A stretch of DNA of 64,000 nucleotides from Protonemura montana (taxonomy: Eukaryota > Arthropoda > Insecta > Plecoptera > Nemouridae), in NCBI GenBank assembly GCA_947568835.1, contig OX387603.1, forward strand, positions 20,422,651-20,486,650, written 5' to 3'. Each line of letters starts with the position of its first letter. Position 1 is the stretch's first letter. The position numbers and the translations under genes are program-made. Below the pieces are notes generated by a model, which saw nothing but the letters and a program-made list of their open reading frames with translations, made no database searches and was not told the DNA's origin. Positions 53,000-64,000 of this stretch are shown here, piece after piece.

Positions 53000-55900
53000 G
53001 TAATAGAATGATACATAAGCACATATTTGTGGATGTAGAAATCTCATAGTGAATGGACTAAATAATCTAAAGATTTTTTTCTCCATTCCAATATACTCAA
53101 AACCACAGAACTGAACTTTGTTGGTACGTTAATGATATGATGTGTTCCTCTTAATGTTTTGTTTTTACAATTAAGGGGCCGGATGCAGGAAGTTTTCCTT
53201 GCGTGCCATTACAATTTATTTTATCCAACCAAGACATCTCAATGTAATAATGCCAGTAATTGCACAAGGAAAACATTTTGACTTTGTATTCGGTCCCTAG
53301 TGCCCAGAGTGTAGATTATACCTAGGTATCAGAACTAGGTAGGTATCAGAAATATATTAATCATAATAGCAATAAGATAAAACACTTTTGTCTAGCTGTC
53401 TTATAGGTACCAGTTTCAAGCTTTTAAAGTGTAATTTTTTTTAATTACTTTTAAATTGTTAAAAAATATATTTCTATGTACAACAATACAACAATTTTGT
53501 ATTGAAATATTTAAAAAAAAAACTTTTCAATCTTGGCGTGATGAGTGGGTTAAGTTTCTCAACTTAAATATGAATGTCAACAAATGCCTGCGTTGTCAGT
53601 AATATGTCAGCATTGCCAGCAATGTGTGAGAAAATGGTAACTATTTACTTATTATGGTTGTAAACCACTGTACGGATGGAGTCCAAATATTACTAATATT
53701 AGAAAATATACTATACTTTTGTAATGTACACAGTTGAAACTTAAAATAAACTAAATGATATGCAACTAACCAATGCTGCTCTAGTTCTCGTTGTGAAAAC
53801 ATAGGCTTTACTCTTTTCTCTACAAGGTAAACGAGAAGACACTTTCACTTAAATATTCTAAACCGCAGAGACCCGACCTTTTTTTACTCTGCCACGGCAC
53901 CGTGTCTTGTGAACCTTAACGCCCAAAAATGTCTTCTATTGTAAGAAGTTGGCTAGGCATGCATTTTTTCCTCCATCATCTCTCAGCACTGAATTCCATG
54001 CTTTAATTATTGAAGTTGTTGACAGTGGCTAGAATGCCATAACCATTAAAGCTCTTTATCTTCGCCTGCTGGGCACCTTGACTTGTTGCGTTGATACTGC
54101 AGATACCGTGACGAGCCAAAGATGTGAGCAAAATTCAGCCTGGCACTGTATTTGATGAGCATAGTGATGGAAGCAATTATTGCGAAATCTTCAATTTCAC
54201 TTACCCCAGAAAAAAATCACTTTAGTGTGTTTTGTGTGTTTTTTGCATTTTTTTGTGCTCTAGCAGCCAAATGCCTGCTAGTACTAAACGAAATTTGCAG
54301 AGCACATTTTCGTGTTCTCAATTTACACCCCACGTATTTTTCAGAAAAATCGATCAATGTTTGATATTTTTCACCAAACTTTTCAAATAATGAAATACAT
54401 CAGCATTAAGAAGTTGCAAAGTTTTTTAGCCAGTATATGTTTTTTTTTCTCTTGTGAAAATCGGAAATTATGTGAATTTTGGCTGTTTTGCTTCGATTTA
54501 TACAATGGATCAGCTCCAGATTTTATCATCCCAAACAAACGCTACGCTCATCTTACAATGCAAGATAATTGCGTTCGTAAAGCCGTAGTAAATATAACTG
54601 GGATGGGTAGTCAATTTTCAAGGTAATGAGATCTAGGTACCCAGAAGTTTAATAGAAGAGTAATGATTTGGTATTTAAATCCTTGTTATTGCTGAATGCA
54701 ACTATTCTTCGATAAATAAATTCCAGCAACCTGTTTTGTTTGCTGATGATGACTTGGGTTGATCACAGGTTACATGGGCCTTTTCAGAAAAAATTATGTC
54801 AGCGGTAGCTAAATGAAAAGTACCAGAACAATTTCTTTTTTTTATTTCTTTTTGAGACTTTGGACCTTGCTCTTGTTTAGCAAATCTAGGTATCAAGAGT
54901 ACCTCCCAAGTTGTCTGGGCGCCTGGTGCCATTCGAAAAAACGAGACTGACATGCCAACTCAATTTGGATTAATTACAGTAATCGGCTCGCCAGCCTGAG
55001 GCATGTACTTGGAATTAAACATCTGAGCAACATTGGTTGCCTACCCAAGAGATTGCAGTGAATCCAATAGGGACTTCAGCTCCGAGTTTGCTGTGCCCGT
55101 TACTGGCACCCTCAATACACTGATCTTACAGTGAAAATTTGTGAGAATTTCATCAATTAATTTTATTAAATTAATGTTTTCAAGGTACTAAAAAAATACA
55201 TTTAAGATAATATATTTCATCGTGAAAATGGTATATTTGCTAAATTCGGCTAACGGTTCTGGTTATTAAAAAGTTGCATCTGCTTTAATGTCTAGCGGTA
55301 ATTTACATGTGTTAGTTAGATAAATAACTTTGACTGTACAGTGTACATGCATTTACATTACCACTTACCAGAGTCTCGTTTGCCGTATAAAATTCCTTTA
55401 TTGATGGTGCACTGTAATAATGAGTTAGCAGAAAATGAATGAGGAAGGATGACAAACTATTTGGGGTAATTGGTTGACGCTATCAGCATGGTCCACACAT
55501 TGGTCTACACATTTCGATCGATTTGGGGTCAACTAACACAATTGGTCGTAGTTACCGTGCTCAAACGAGACTGACCTCTTACTAATTCGTAATTTTCAAT
55601 CGAATAATTCGCTAGTAAATGAAACGTTGTGGTGATAATACGACACGAGCTGTGAATGTACGACGCATTCAATGAAATTTGAATAGCAGTGCAAGTTTTT
55701 GTTGTTGTAACTATTTGTTTTGTGTTTCAACCTTGAATGATTTCCAAAACCTGTCTGGAACCAATTATGCAGTGAACAACAGCTATGTCTCTTCTGCCGC
55801 TGAAGAGCAGCTAGTAGGAAGCCAACTCGGTCTAAACACGGTTGTGGAGGCAGGCAATACCACGTTTCATCACGCAACCTTTTTGCCATTTTTCAGTGTT

Positions 55901-56750
55901 GTGTTGTTAGTAAAATTCGAATCGATTTCACAAAATTGTTTTAAATGTTTTATCGAAGATAAATACGTGTTTGTGGCCTTACACCAATTGTTCACAGATT
56001 CAAGCAGGATTCCTTGACATCGAAGTTCTTAATATCAGTAAATTAAAAATCATCAATTAAAGATCGATTAAAAGAGTGATCGACGAATCGACGAGCCTCA
56101 CGATTGACTATCGCGTGCCATTTACATCTCTGCAAGTTCTTTCCAACTCGCTCTCCTTCGTTTGAACGCACGTAATTGTTGGTTTCCAAAGTACACAATT
56201 TATGGTCGTATAATTAAATTCCTGCCACCACACCTTCCCACTACTTTTGAGTTATTACACTGTAATTAGACTCTGAGGTAACTACTAGAAAGGAGTATGC
56301 AATGTTCTCAAAACTTGATATTTCTTTCGAAGAAAAAAATATTTTTGAGAACTGTGTTGTTTTTTAGTGTGTTTTCAGAACCCTTAAATGCGTTCTTGTT
56401 TAAGTTAAGTTAAAAAAATGTGTCTTGCTCAAGACTCCTTCATTTCTGTCAACACTTTTTCAATGTCTCTATCGCTCCATGTTTGTGTAAAGGTGAGACA
56501 TTTCATTTTTGAAGGAAGGTTGAGGTCGAGACCAGTTCTCTACAGGCGTCCACTTACATTTGAGAGCAAGACGCTAACGCGTATATCCATTTAGCAGTCC
56601 GGAAACATGGTTTCTGACTTGGTGTAAAAATTAGACTCCATAATAATACCTTTCAGGTACTGACTGATGAAGTACATACATCGTCTCGAAGATGAAAGCC
56701 GATGGCAAGCCTCTTAGGCGAACACTGAGACGCTGCCCTCTGCAAGCCGG
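53000..56750. other. Intergenic, no gene seen
   Basis: 3.7 kb between PLOD and the protease. ORFs of about 100 codons at 54312-54626 and 55679-56017 are low-complexity or unrecognised and lack splice or homology support. Confidence 0.55.
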
Positions 56751-56831
56751 CTACCATCCTCCCAACAGATCCTGAGTGCGTCATTGATCTTGGGTCTCGG
56801 TCAGTCTAATCTCTGCAGCGACGAGAGAAGG

Positions 56832-59800
56832 ATGTTGGTGAGGAACCTGCTAGTCTTGGTGTGCTCTATCGTCGTTAACTCGCGTAAGTACCCGCAAGGG
56901 ACGACATGCATTGCAGTCAGCTGACACCTGCAATGCTGCAGGGATTAAATCATCTCGTTTTTAAACGATTTCTTGTTTTGTGGTTTTTTTTAACATTGAG
57001 TGTTATGTCAGATGTACCGATCTTCGATTTAATAACCTGTTATAGTGCTTAAAAAAAAAGACTTGTTAAAATCTCCTTTAGCAAAAGGACAAATTCCTTT
57101 ATATTCATAGTTGGTCACCTTTAAGCTGCTACAAAAAGATCTAAAGGATTTTGTATTGATACTTCAGTTCGATCTCAGCCAAAAGGAAAAATACCCACTG
57201 CTGCTTCAGTGAGAAAAGGTTTCACAGCCCTGTAGACATATTTTGCCGTAGGAGCCAGCGGAAACAGAGGGCTTTGAAACATCCTCTCACTCGGGATGGA
57301 CTATTTCACCCGCGTTTTAAAAATCTTTTGTCTCTTCTGTTCCATCGCTTTGCTTGGACGTGAGCGTTTCTAAGTAAATTTCGTAAAAGTGCTTCTCAAT
57401 CGTCTTTGCGTGTTTCAAGAATACGTTAGAATACATTTTTTTGTAAGAGATGGTTGAAGAAAAACTAGAAAAAAGAAAACTTTTGGATTGATTCATGCAC
57501 ATTTATTATGTGCCATATACTGTTATAATGATGATCAAGAATCACGCAAAATCACAATGTAGGACCATTCCAATCATCAGGTTCAAATTAGCTACAATAA
57601 ACCCCATGGTTTCTCGGATATCAAACTGCGAAAGGTGCTAATGTATAGTTGGTTCGCAAATATAATTTCCCATGGTGAGGTATTTTACGATTCATCGATA
57701 AAGAAAGCGACCAAGAAATTCACAAATACCACTAGACATGCTGGTCATCTGGCTCTGAATGACTCACGAACATGTAATACCGACATATTTATTGCTAAAA
57801 AAATGTGATGTTTAATAAATTCAAATTTCAGTGAAGTAAAAGTAAGAAACGAAGTTCTTGTAATACACGCACTAGAGACTAGTGTATTTCATCACTGGGC
57901 AGTTTCTGATTGATAGGGAAGGAATTGAAATGTGTGGATTGGGTTTAGTAAGATATATTCTGCCACCCATCTAATATAACTCTTCGCACTAGAGCTCCTA
58001 TAATTCCTAACAAATTATTTCATCTCCCTAGATTGCCAATTTTGGGGCAACGTAGGGGTGCGCCACGGGGGGTTCCCCTCACCCCCACAGATCGACGAGT
58101 GCCCTCTTGGCGGAAGTGCATCGTATAAGTGCGTTCCAGCTTTCCGGTGTCCGCATTCCCAAGCACGGTTTAGCAAATACTATTGCGGTTGGAACGGAAG
58201 GATGCCCCTTGTGTGCTGCGAAACGCATCCCGCAGAACAAGGTAGCGACGATGGGCTTTTCTTGAATTTTCTATCGAAATGGAAATGGATATTTGATTAG
58301 CAACTAATTTCTGCCCCCATTTCCGCCGTTGTTTGTTTTTGCCATTTTTTTTATTCAAAGCAAACCTATTTCTTTTCAATTGGTAGCAAGTGAACTCTTC
58401 TCAAAATTTGACCGGCACTGAATTCGATTTGTCTTATTAGAACAGTTTTAGTGTGAAACATTTTTGAAGGACGGGTTGAAACGAAGGGCGTATTAACTGC
58501 ACAAAATAGAAATATAACTAGAAAAAAGCGCGGTGTCAGAATTTTATCTCGAGGACGGGGCGAGTGTAGAAAGCAAGATCACCAATTAGATTTATATTTC
58601 TAGGAACACACTTGTTATACGTGAAGAATGTCTACAGGGAAACTCCGTGTAAGAAACTCGAAATCAATTCCCTAAGATCCTGATTGAGATCCTGTTACTG
58701 TAGGAATTTAACCTGGCTTCTCTTCAACTTTGTAAGTAAAGTTATGGGGAATTGCTTGCGTAACATTTGTATTGACATTAATTAACGTTTAATTATGTTC
58801 ATATCGTAAGTTCTTTCATTACATATAGTCCAGTTTCTCGGCACAACGGAAACGCATTTGTGTAAGAAATAACAACCCGGACGGGTTAGATTATCGTCCC
58901 AGTGTCCAAACTTCCCAGAGCTCCCACCTGACTGGTCGTTACTCTTCCAGGATGTGGTTTGGTCCATGGGGCGTCGTCTCGACCCCGAGAACACATCCTG
59001 TCCGCCATCGTGGGAGGCATTTCGCTGCGCCAGGCGTCGACGTCGCCGTGGATGGCAGCCGTCGGGGAGCGTCTCGCGGACGGCTCCGTCAACTGGTACT
59101 GCGGGGGCACACTCATCAACTCCAACACGGTGCTCACCGCGGCTCACTGCGTCATAAGAAAGTAGGCCTAAAAGTGTTTTTGAAAAATTAACATGACAGA
59201 CAAAGATTCTTGGTGGCTCGGAAGATTTTGGAAAGAAAAATGTAAAAAGGGGGGAAATGCTGAAGACTGCAACAGTACATGCTGTAGACGTGCAGCATGC
59301 GGCAGTAAAGACGCGGAGGATTGGAAACCTGAATGAGCTTACATTGAATGTTGATTGGAACTTTTGGGAAGAGGTTAAGATAAAGTAGACACGAGGTTTC
59401 AAATACTCCTCCAACTTCTGTTTGAAGGAACAGCTCTTTATCCGAGAAATGGTCGTAGGAAGCCAGGGAAAAATTAAGATACCAGCTATGTACCAAGTAT
59501 ACAGTAAAACCATAGAGAAACAATTATTACCAATTATAAACAATTATTATTCCTTGCGTCCCCCAGAAAGCCTAACATGGTACGTGTAGGCGACCTCGAC
59601 CTGTCGCGCACCAATGAGCCGAACGCCTCCCCCGAAGATGTCCAAGTGATCGCGACGACGGTGCACCCCGACTACAAGCTGCCCGCCTACTACCACGATG
59701 TGGCTCTCCTGCATCTCGCCCGAGCAGTGCGCAACAGCAAGTTCGTCAAACCCATCTGTCTGGCGTCTGACCCAGCGCAGATGTTTGCTACCAAGATGGC

Positions 59801-60860
59801 CACCCTCACAGGATGGGGGCACCTCGAATTTGGTAAGCCACTGCCGTATTTTGAGTAACCTCCACTCGTATGGGTCTCGTAATGCACGCCACGTCGTTGA
59901 TTGTCGTAGCGTATTTGATAATTTTTGATATACTGTATGTCTAGATTTGAAGTGGAACATTGCTGAGCTTCACTAAGATAATCTACGCCACGCTAGCCTG
60001 AAAGCATGCATAAATCATGCATGCTTTCCTGAATCCTGATTTTGACCATGCTTGCTGCAACTGTTCCCACATGGCAATCACAAATGTAGAATAGAGAATA
60101 TAGAAACAATATAGAAAAAAGTGCCTGTTATATCCGAAGATGTTTGTTTTAAAGGGGGTGACAAGAGCAACGTTCTGCAAGAAGTGGGCGTCACCGTTTG
60201 GAACAATGCGGACTGTACGAAAGCGTACGCTCCACCGAAAGTTCCAGCCAAGAACTACCCAAGAGGCATAATCGACTCGCAGATGTGTGCAGGGGACCCC
60301 AAGGGTGGGAAGGACGCTTGTCAGGTGGGAGCAACCACTTTTAAAGATTAAAAAGTCTTTCGCCGAATTAAATCATTTGCTCCAGCTGATAAAAGCGCCA
60401 TCAGTTCTTTCGCCCTAAATGACTCTCACTGGGGTAAAATAACAAAAAATCCTAAGAACCCAGGTAAATAACAGTAGCAGTCTAGCTTCCTTTCCATTCC
60501 TCGCTTGCTGGTTTCCCCTGTAGTAGCAGTATAGACCCGAAAATCATGTCGTCTTTTATTTTGTTTCAGGGTGATTCCGGGGGCCCTTTAGTGGTGAAAG
60601 TCGGCAACACACACACCCTTGTAGGCATCGTGTCGTCAGGCATTGGCTGCGGCGCCAAATCTTTTCCAGGAGTCTACTCCCGAGTCTCTTCCTATGCCGA
60701 ATGGATAAACGAGCAGTCCAAGAAGTACTCCGGGTACCGACCGCGACCAGGATACGGCCAGGGCCCGGGACCCGGAGGCCCTAACAGATACAACGGCAAC
60801 GGTGGTAACGGCGGAAACCGATACAACCCTTACCAGTGTTCTCAATTCAACCCGTGCTAA
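56832..60860 (+). CDS. Clip-domain trypsin-like serine protease, secreted
   Basis: A zymogen of the type used in arthropod clotting, melanisation and Toll-activating cascades. Six exons (56832-56883, 58032-58241, 58951-59161, 59567-59832, 60155-60324, 60570-60860) give 399 residues. The signal peptide is about 1-17. The clip domain is 41-80 with six cysteines (41, 51, 57, 69, 79, 80). Cys89 is placed to tether the light chain. The catalytic domain starts IVGG at 107-110, with triad His153, Asp202 and Ser306; Asp300 at the base of the pocket predicts cleavage after Arg/Lys. Oddly, the residue before IVGG is Ala106, not Arg or Lys. A Gly/Pro/Tyr/Asn-rich tail of about 45 residues with two Cys ends the protein. 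The physiological substrate is unknown. The acceptor at 58031 was chosen because it alone keeps the clip domain in frame. A TCAGT initiator-like motif lies near 56798. Confidence 0.92.
56884..58031 (+). other. Protease intron 1, no gene seen
   Basis: 1.1 kb between the signal-peptide exon and the clip exon. Apart from a weak U2-like match on the minus strand near 57170-57200 nothing was recognised. Confidence 0.6.
60000..60028. repeat. Perfect 12-bp inverted repeat
   Basis: GAAAGCATGCAT, five bases, then its exact reverse complement, in the protease intron 59833-60154. It could form a small hairpin; no function is suggested. Confidence 0.9.
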
Positions 60861-61105
60861 GGAGCCTGTCTTATTAGTACAACCAACATCAGGTGGCAGA
60901 AAAGAGTCGAGCAGAAGCATACCCTGGATTGAAATATCTAAAACTTCGTGAAAGGTGTACGGTTATGTGGTATACACATTCGTATGTACACTTATTTGAC
61001 AAATGACCTTACGTCGGTCGTACGATTGGCCTTGGAGATAGGCAGCTTGTGTTGCACGGAAGATAGAATAGCTCTCAGGTGTTGTATGTGATTTGTATGA
61101 AAATG

Positions 61106-61111
61106 AATAAA
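61106..61111 (+). terminator. Candidate poly(A) signal of the protease gene
   Basis: AATAAA about 245 bp after the stop codon, in an A-rich context, followed by GGTGG-type sequence. Confidence 0.5.
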
Positions 61112-62611
61112 AAACGAAATCAGATTTGGTGGAAAACCCAAAGAAAGCATTTTGAAAAGCCTAAAATATGGAAACCACGAACGAAGGCATTCGATTCCCT
61201 GGAATGTCAATTTCTTTATTCAAGGGCCTTGATATTCATTACCAAAATCTCAACTCCTGGTTAAAAAGCAGAGTTAAGTCGGATTGTTCTGTGAAGCTTA
61301 AGAAATTTGGTAAAACTGGGCACATTGGTTTCAATTTTTCATACTTGTTTTTTGTCATTGGTCGCCATTGATTCTTAATCGTCATTGATGGCCAATAGTT
61401 CAATTGTCGTGTAGCTACAGTCATTGAGATCCTACACAGGGTGCATTTTGGTATCCTTCTCCGCTGGTGTTCTTACAGCTGAATTGTCTTCATAATCAAG
61501 TTATTAACACGTGACAAAATGATTGCGTGTAGGCATGTTCGGGTAGTCGTGCAGTTAAGTTGCATATTTTTTTAATTTGCACCCCTTTCATAGGCCTTCG
61601 CCTATAAACCTATCGAACGCGTGCATCTGAAAGAACCCATGACCGTTGCTGTCCACCACTGCTGCTCCCAGAAGCCTCGGCCTTGGCCGTTTTTAAAAAA
61701 ACTGGAAATTTTAACTTTGCCGTGTTTATATATGTATATTGCACAATAAAATATCTCATTGACAATTGTAGCAATATACAAACCATTGACGATGTGCACT
61801 ATCATTATCTTAGAAGTAAGAAGGACATAAGGCAAAACACGCATATTATAGTAGACAAATGATCTAGAGGACCAACAGAAATGGGCGCCAAATTATTTAA
61901 TAGATTACCAGGAACGATCAAATGTAAAAATGGCCTGGGTTTTAAAAGTGCACTAAAACAATATTTATTAAAAAAAGTGTTTTTATTGAGTTGACGCCTT
62001 TTTAGAACACAAAGAGTAAATCAGGCATTGAAAATATACATGCTATGTAGATTATATACTTTAGTATTTAGACTTTCCAAATGTTATACTGTGTAACCAA
62101 TTGTGGAAGAAAATTAAAAAAAAGGTGGAGTGTTTGCCGGGATCCATTTTTCTTTTTATATCTCTGCACTTTTCAGATGGTACATTTTTTTAAAAGCCTC
62201 AGTTGAAAACCATCGTATCAATACCATTCCCATAAAGTGTATTTTAACCCGCTATGTTTTGTAGGCTGCAGCCGGAGCAATATCACACCCGGCAGCCCGC
62301 CTAACACGCACATCCTAATCAGGCGTTGGTAGATTTAGGAGCCATTACGTATAATTTATACTGCGTAATATTTATTTCGAGCAGCGTGGACCATATGGCT
62401 ATGATGGTAAAGTGTTAATTGTTCCATCATGGATTGATAAGAGGAAAATCAAAAAGATAGATTAGGTGATTCGCTTAGAAACATTAAAACACTATTAACT
62501 AGTGTGCTCTCGTTGATGTGTTAGATAACAGGTAACACGCAGATATTTCAGCAATTTTACTTATTAGTTTGCTCGAGAAGGGTAGAAAATCTTCATATCA
62601 GAAAAAATATA
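61112..62611. other. Intergenic with a LINE remnant
   Basis: 1.5 kb between the protease and the EGF receptor gene. Apart from the LINE tail at 61788-61994 no gene was seen. The promoter of the receptor gene should lie near its right end. Confidence 0.55.
61788..61994 (+). mobile_element. Degenerate LINE (non-LTR retrotransposon) ORF2 C-terminal fragment
   Basis: The plus-strand frame reads VHYHLRSKK, an in-frame stop, then GAKLFNRLPGTIKC and FKSALKQYLLKK. Tails of the pattern G-x-K-L-(F/Y)-N-x-L-P ... F-K-x-x-L-K-x-Y-L are typical of jockey/CR1-like reverse transcriptase ORFs. The internal stop and missing 5' part show it is dead. It ends in A/T-rich sequence. Confidence 0.65.
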
Positions 62612-64000
62612 ATGTGTTTACGGGAGTGGTTTGCTCTCTGGCTGGCAGGGCTGTTTTTCATTGGGCTCTCCACGTGCGTCTTGGGTGTGGACACACTCTG
62701 CAGCAATCTGACGAGGTAAGTAACTCGTTGGATATTTCATTTGGATTCCATCTCAGATAGTAACTTACCAAAACTGTTACAGACACTCAGATATCGGAGA
62801 TGAGCTGCTTCAATATTCTAGGAATATAACTATAGTGGTATGTACTAAACAACAAGACATCCCATAGAATTATTTAATAGAAATTACTTAATAATAATGA
62901 TATGATATCTTACCACGTTACTTCGTTTTCTCATTTAGCCACGAAAAGTGCTCTATTGTTGTCTGGGCTACACACCCATTGGCAGTACAGACCAATTTTC
63001 AGAAGTCAGGTCAGAAAAGGATTGCGAGCCGTTCTGCCGTCCTACCTGTCCCGCAAACAGTACGTGCGTACCACCAAAAATCTGCGAGTGCGTGTCCGAC
63101 GCAGAATTCCACCAGGAGTACTTCTCACCGAGCCAATGCATGTGCAATCCAGGATTTACACACAAATCGCCGGAGCAGTGCGTACCAATCTGTCCTGATT
63201 TTTGCACCAATGGCGTATGTATCAACAAGAAATGCGTTTGCAATGAAGGATACAGGACAAACGGGAGTGGTCTGTGCGTGCCCCGATGCGTTGCTGGATG
63301 CCGGGAAGGGGAAGAGTGTACGAGCCCCAATGTGTGCTCCAGTGACACGGTTTGTGTGAACGAAAAATACGAGCGAAATGACTCGGGCAACTGTGTACCG
63401 AAATGCACGGATTGTTCAAACGACAAATGCGTTTGCGAAGCTGCTGAAAAATGCGTTACCGTCCCGGGTTACGCATTTAACAGCGTTGCTAGCAAATGCG
63501 AAGCACTGTGCGACAACTGTGAGGACGGCTTGTGCATTGCTCCAGGAGTCTGCGGCTGCTTGACTGGATCTCAGCTGGTAAATGGGATTTGTGAGCTTTG
63601 TACAGACTCTGGGTGCTCCGACGCTGGTAGTACTCCCGGGCACTCCAGGTGGATTATTCCTGTAATACAAGTGGGAGGTGTACTTTGCTTGATGGCATTA
63701 ATTGTTCTCGTTTCAAAATGCCGAGCAAAACGAAGAAAGATGGAAGGAAAGCACGCAGAACGAAAAAGTAAAGTTATAATCACCTCTCTACAATATTCAG
63801 CTTTCATCAAAGCTTTTTCCGTCAGTGGTTGTGTTGAGAGAAATTACGTGACATTTCTAAAAGTATTTAACAAAATTAATGGGTCTGTTATTTTTCAGGG
63901 TTTAATAATGAAAGCCGAGATCGATTCCGGAAAAGGGTTGAACAACACAGGTTTGGAAACAAATTGCGACCCCCGTGCCCCCTGCCAAGGCCAAGGCCAA
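62612..64000 (+). CDS. Nimrod/EGF-like transmembrane receptor, partial (runs off right edge)
   Basis: Exons 62612-62715, 62783-62837, 62939-63767 and 63899 to the window end. The ATG at 62612 gives a clear signal peptide (about 1-25). An EMI-like start follows, with Cys near 30 and CCLGY in the next segment. The ectodomain then has about seven Cys-rich EGF/NIM-type repeats, such as CTNGVCINKKCVCNEGYR. A membrane segment lies at about 293-313 (starting IIPVIQVGGVLCLMALIVL), followed by a basic cytosolic stretch. Drosophila Nimrod, Eater and Draper proteins of this layout are phagocytic receptors on blood cells and glia; which subgroup this belongs to is not clear. The long 829-nt exon holds almost the whole ectodomain. 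The cytosolic tail continues past base 64000, so signalling motifs cannot be judged. Confidence 0.82.

Noticed and set aside
55596-56017. ORFs of about 100 codons on both strands in the PLOD-protease interval
   Set aside because: No recognisable motif, no start or splice support, and AT-rich composition like the surrounding intergenic DNA.
57168-57200. Minus-strand match to the 5' part of U2 snRNA (CCTTTTGGCTGAGATC)
   Set aside because: The branch-site recognition segment GTAGTA is changed, the flanks do not match U2, and no snRNA promoter elements were seen. Chance or an old fragment is more likely.
58782-59543. 253-codon minus-strand ORF over the protease exon
   Set aside because: It is the shadow of the GC-rich protease exon 58951-59161; the plus strand has the catalytic His motif and correct splice sites.
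62968-63426. 152-codon minus-strand ORF
   Set aside because: Opposite strand of the Cys-rich EGF/NIM exon, which has conserved domain spacing and clean splice sites on the plus strand.

Overview
The window is animal nuclear DNA: intron-rich genes with GT-AG splice sites, AT-rich introns, poly(A) signals and no operons. The gene set points to an arthropod: a clip-domain trypsin-like protease, two secreted single-Ig proteins of the OIG-4 type, a nimrod/EGF-like receptor, an fs(1)h-type BET gene and a short (TTAGG)n run. Nothing seen lets me name an order; a crustacean, myriapod or other non-dipteran would fit. All exon models were built by eye from splice consensus, reading-frame continuity and recalled family sequence; no alignment was run.

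Layout: (1) 506-2557, minus: WDR5, lacking its last exon beyond the left edge. (2) About 2960-3480: a compact shared promoter between WDR5 and the next gene. (3) 3483-23026, plus: a BET bromodomain gene (fs(1)h/BRD2-3-4) in about 20 exons, with a probable short form ending at 16437 and a long form ending at 23026. Its introns hold a 246-bp tandem repeat and a palindromic element with a tRNA-like sequence in each arm. (4) 26726-29100, minus: a CTR1 copper transporter. (5) 29107-37765: 8.7 kb with no convincing gene. (6) 37766-52673, plus: PLOD, the collagen lysyl hydroxylase/glycosyltransferase, with two homologous copies of one catalytic-region exon. Its 6.1-kb intron 9 contains two complete minus-strand Ig genes and a TTAA-flanked MITE. 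(7) 56832-60860, plus: a clip-domain serine protease. (8) 61788-61994: a decayed LINE tail. (9) 62612 to the right edge, plus: a nimrod/EGF-like membrane receptor, cut by the window end.

There is no single pathway. WDR5 and the BET protein are both chromatin factors and share a promoter. PLOD, the Ig proteins, the protease and the EGF receptor all act in the secretory or extracellular space. The most unusual items are the duplicated PLOD exon, the stop codon inside the BET 5' splice site, the tRNA-like palindrome, the nested Ig pair, and a protease whose activation site lacks the usual Arg/Lys.
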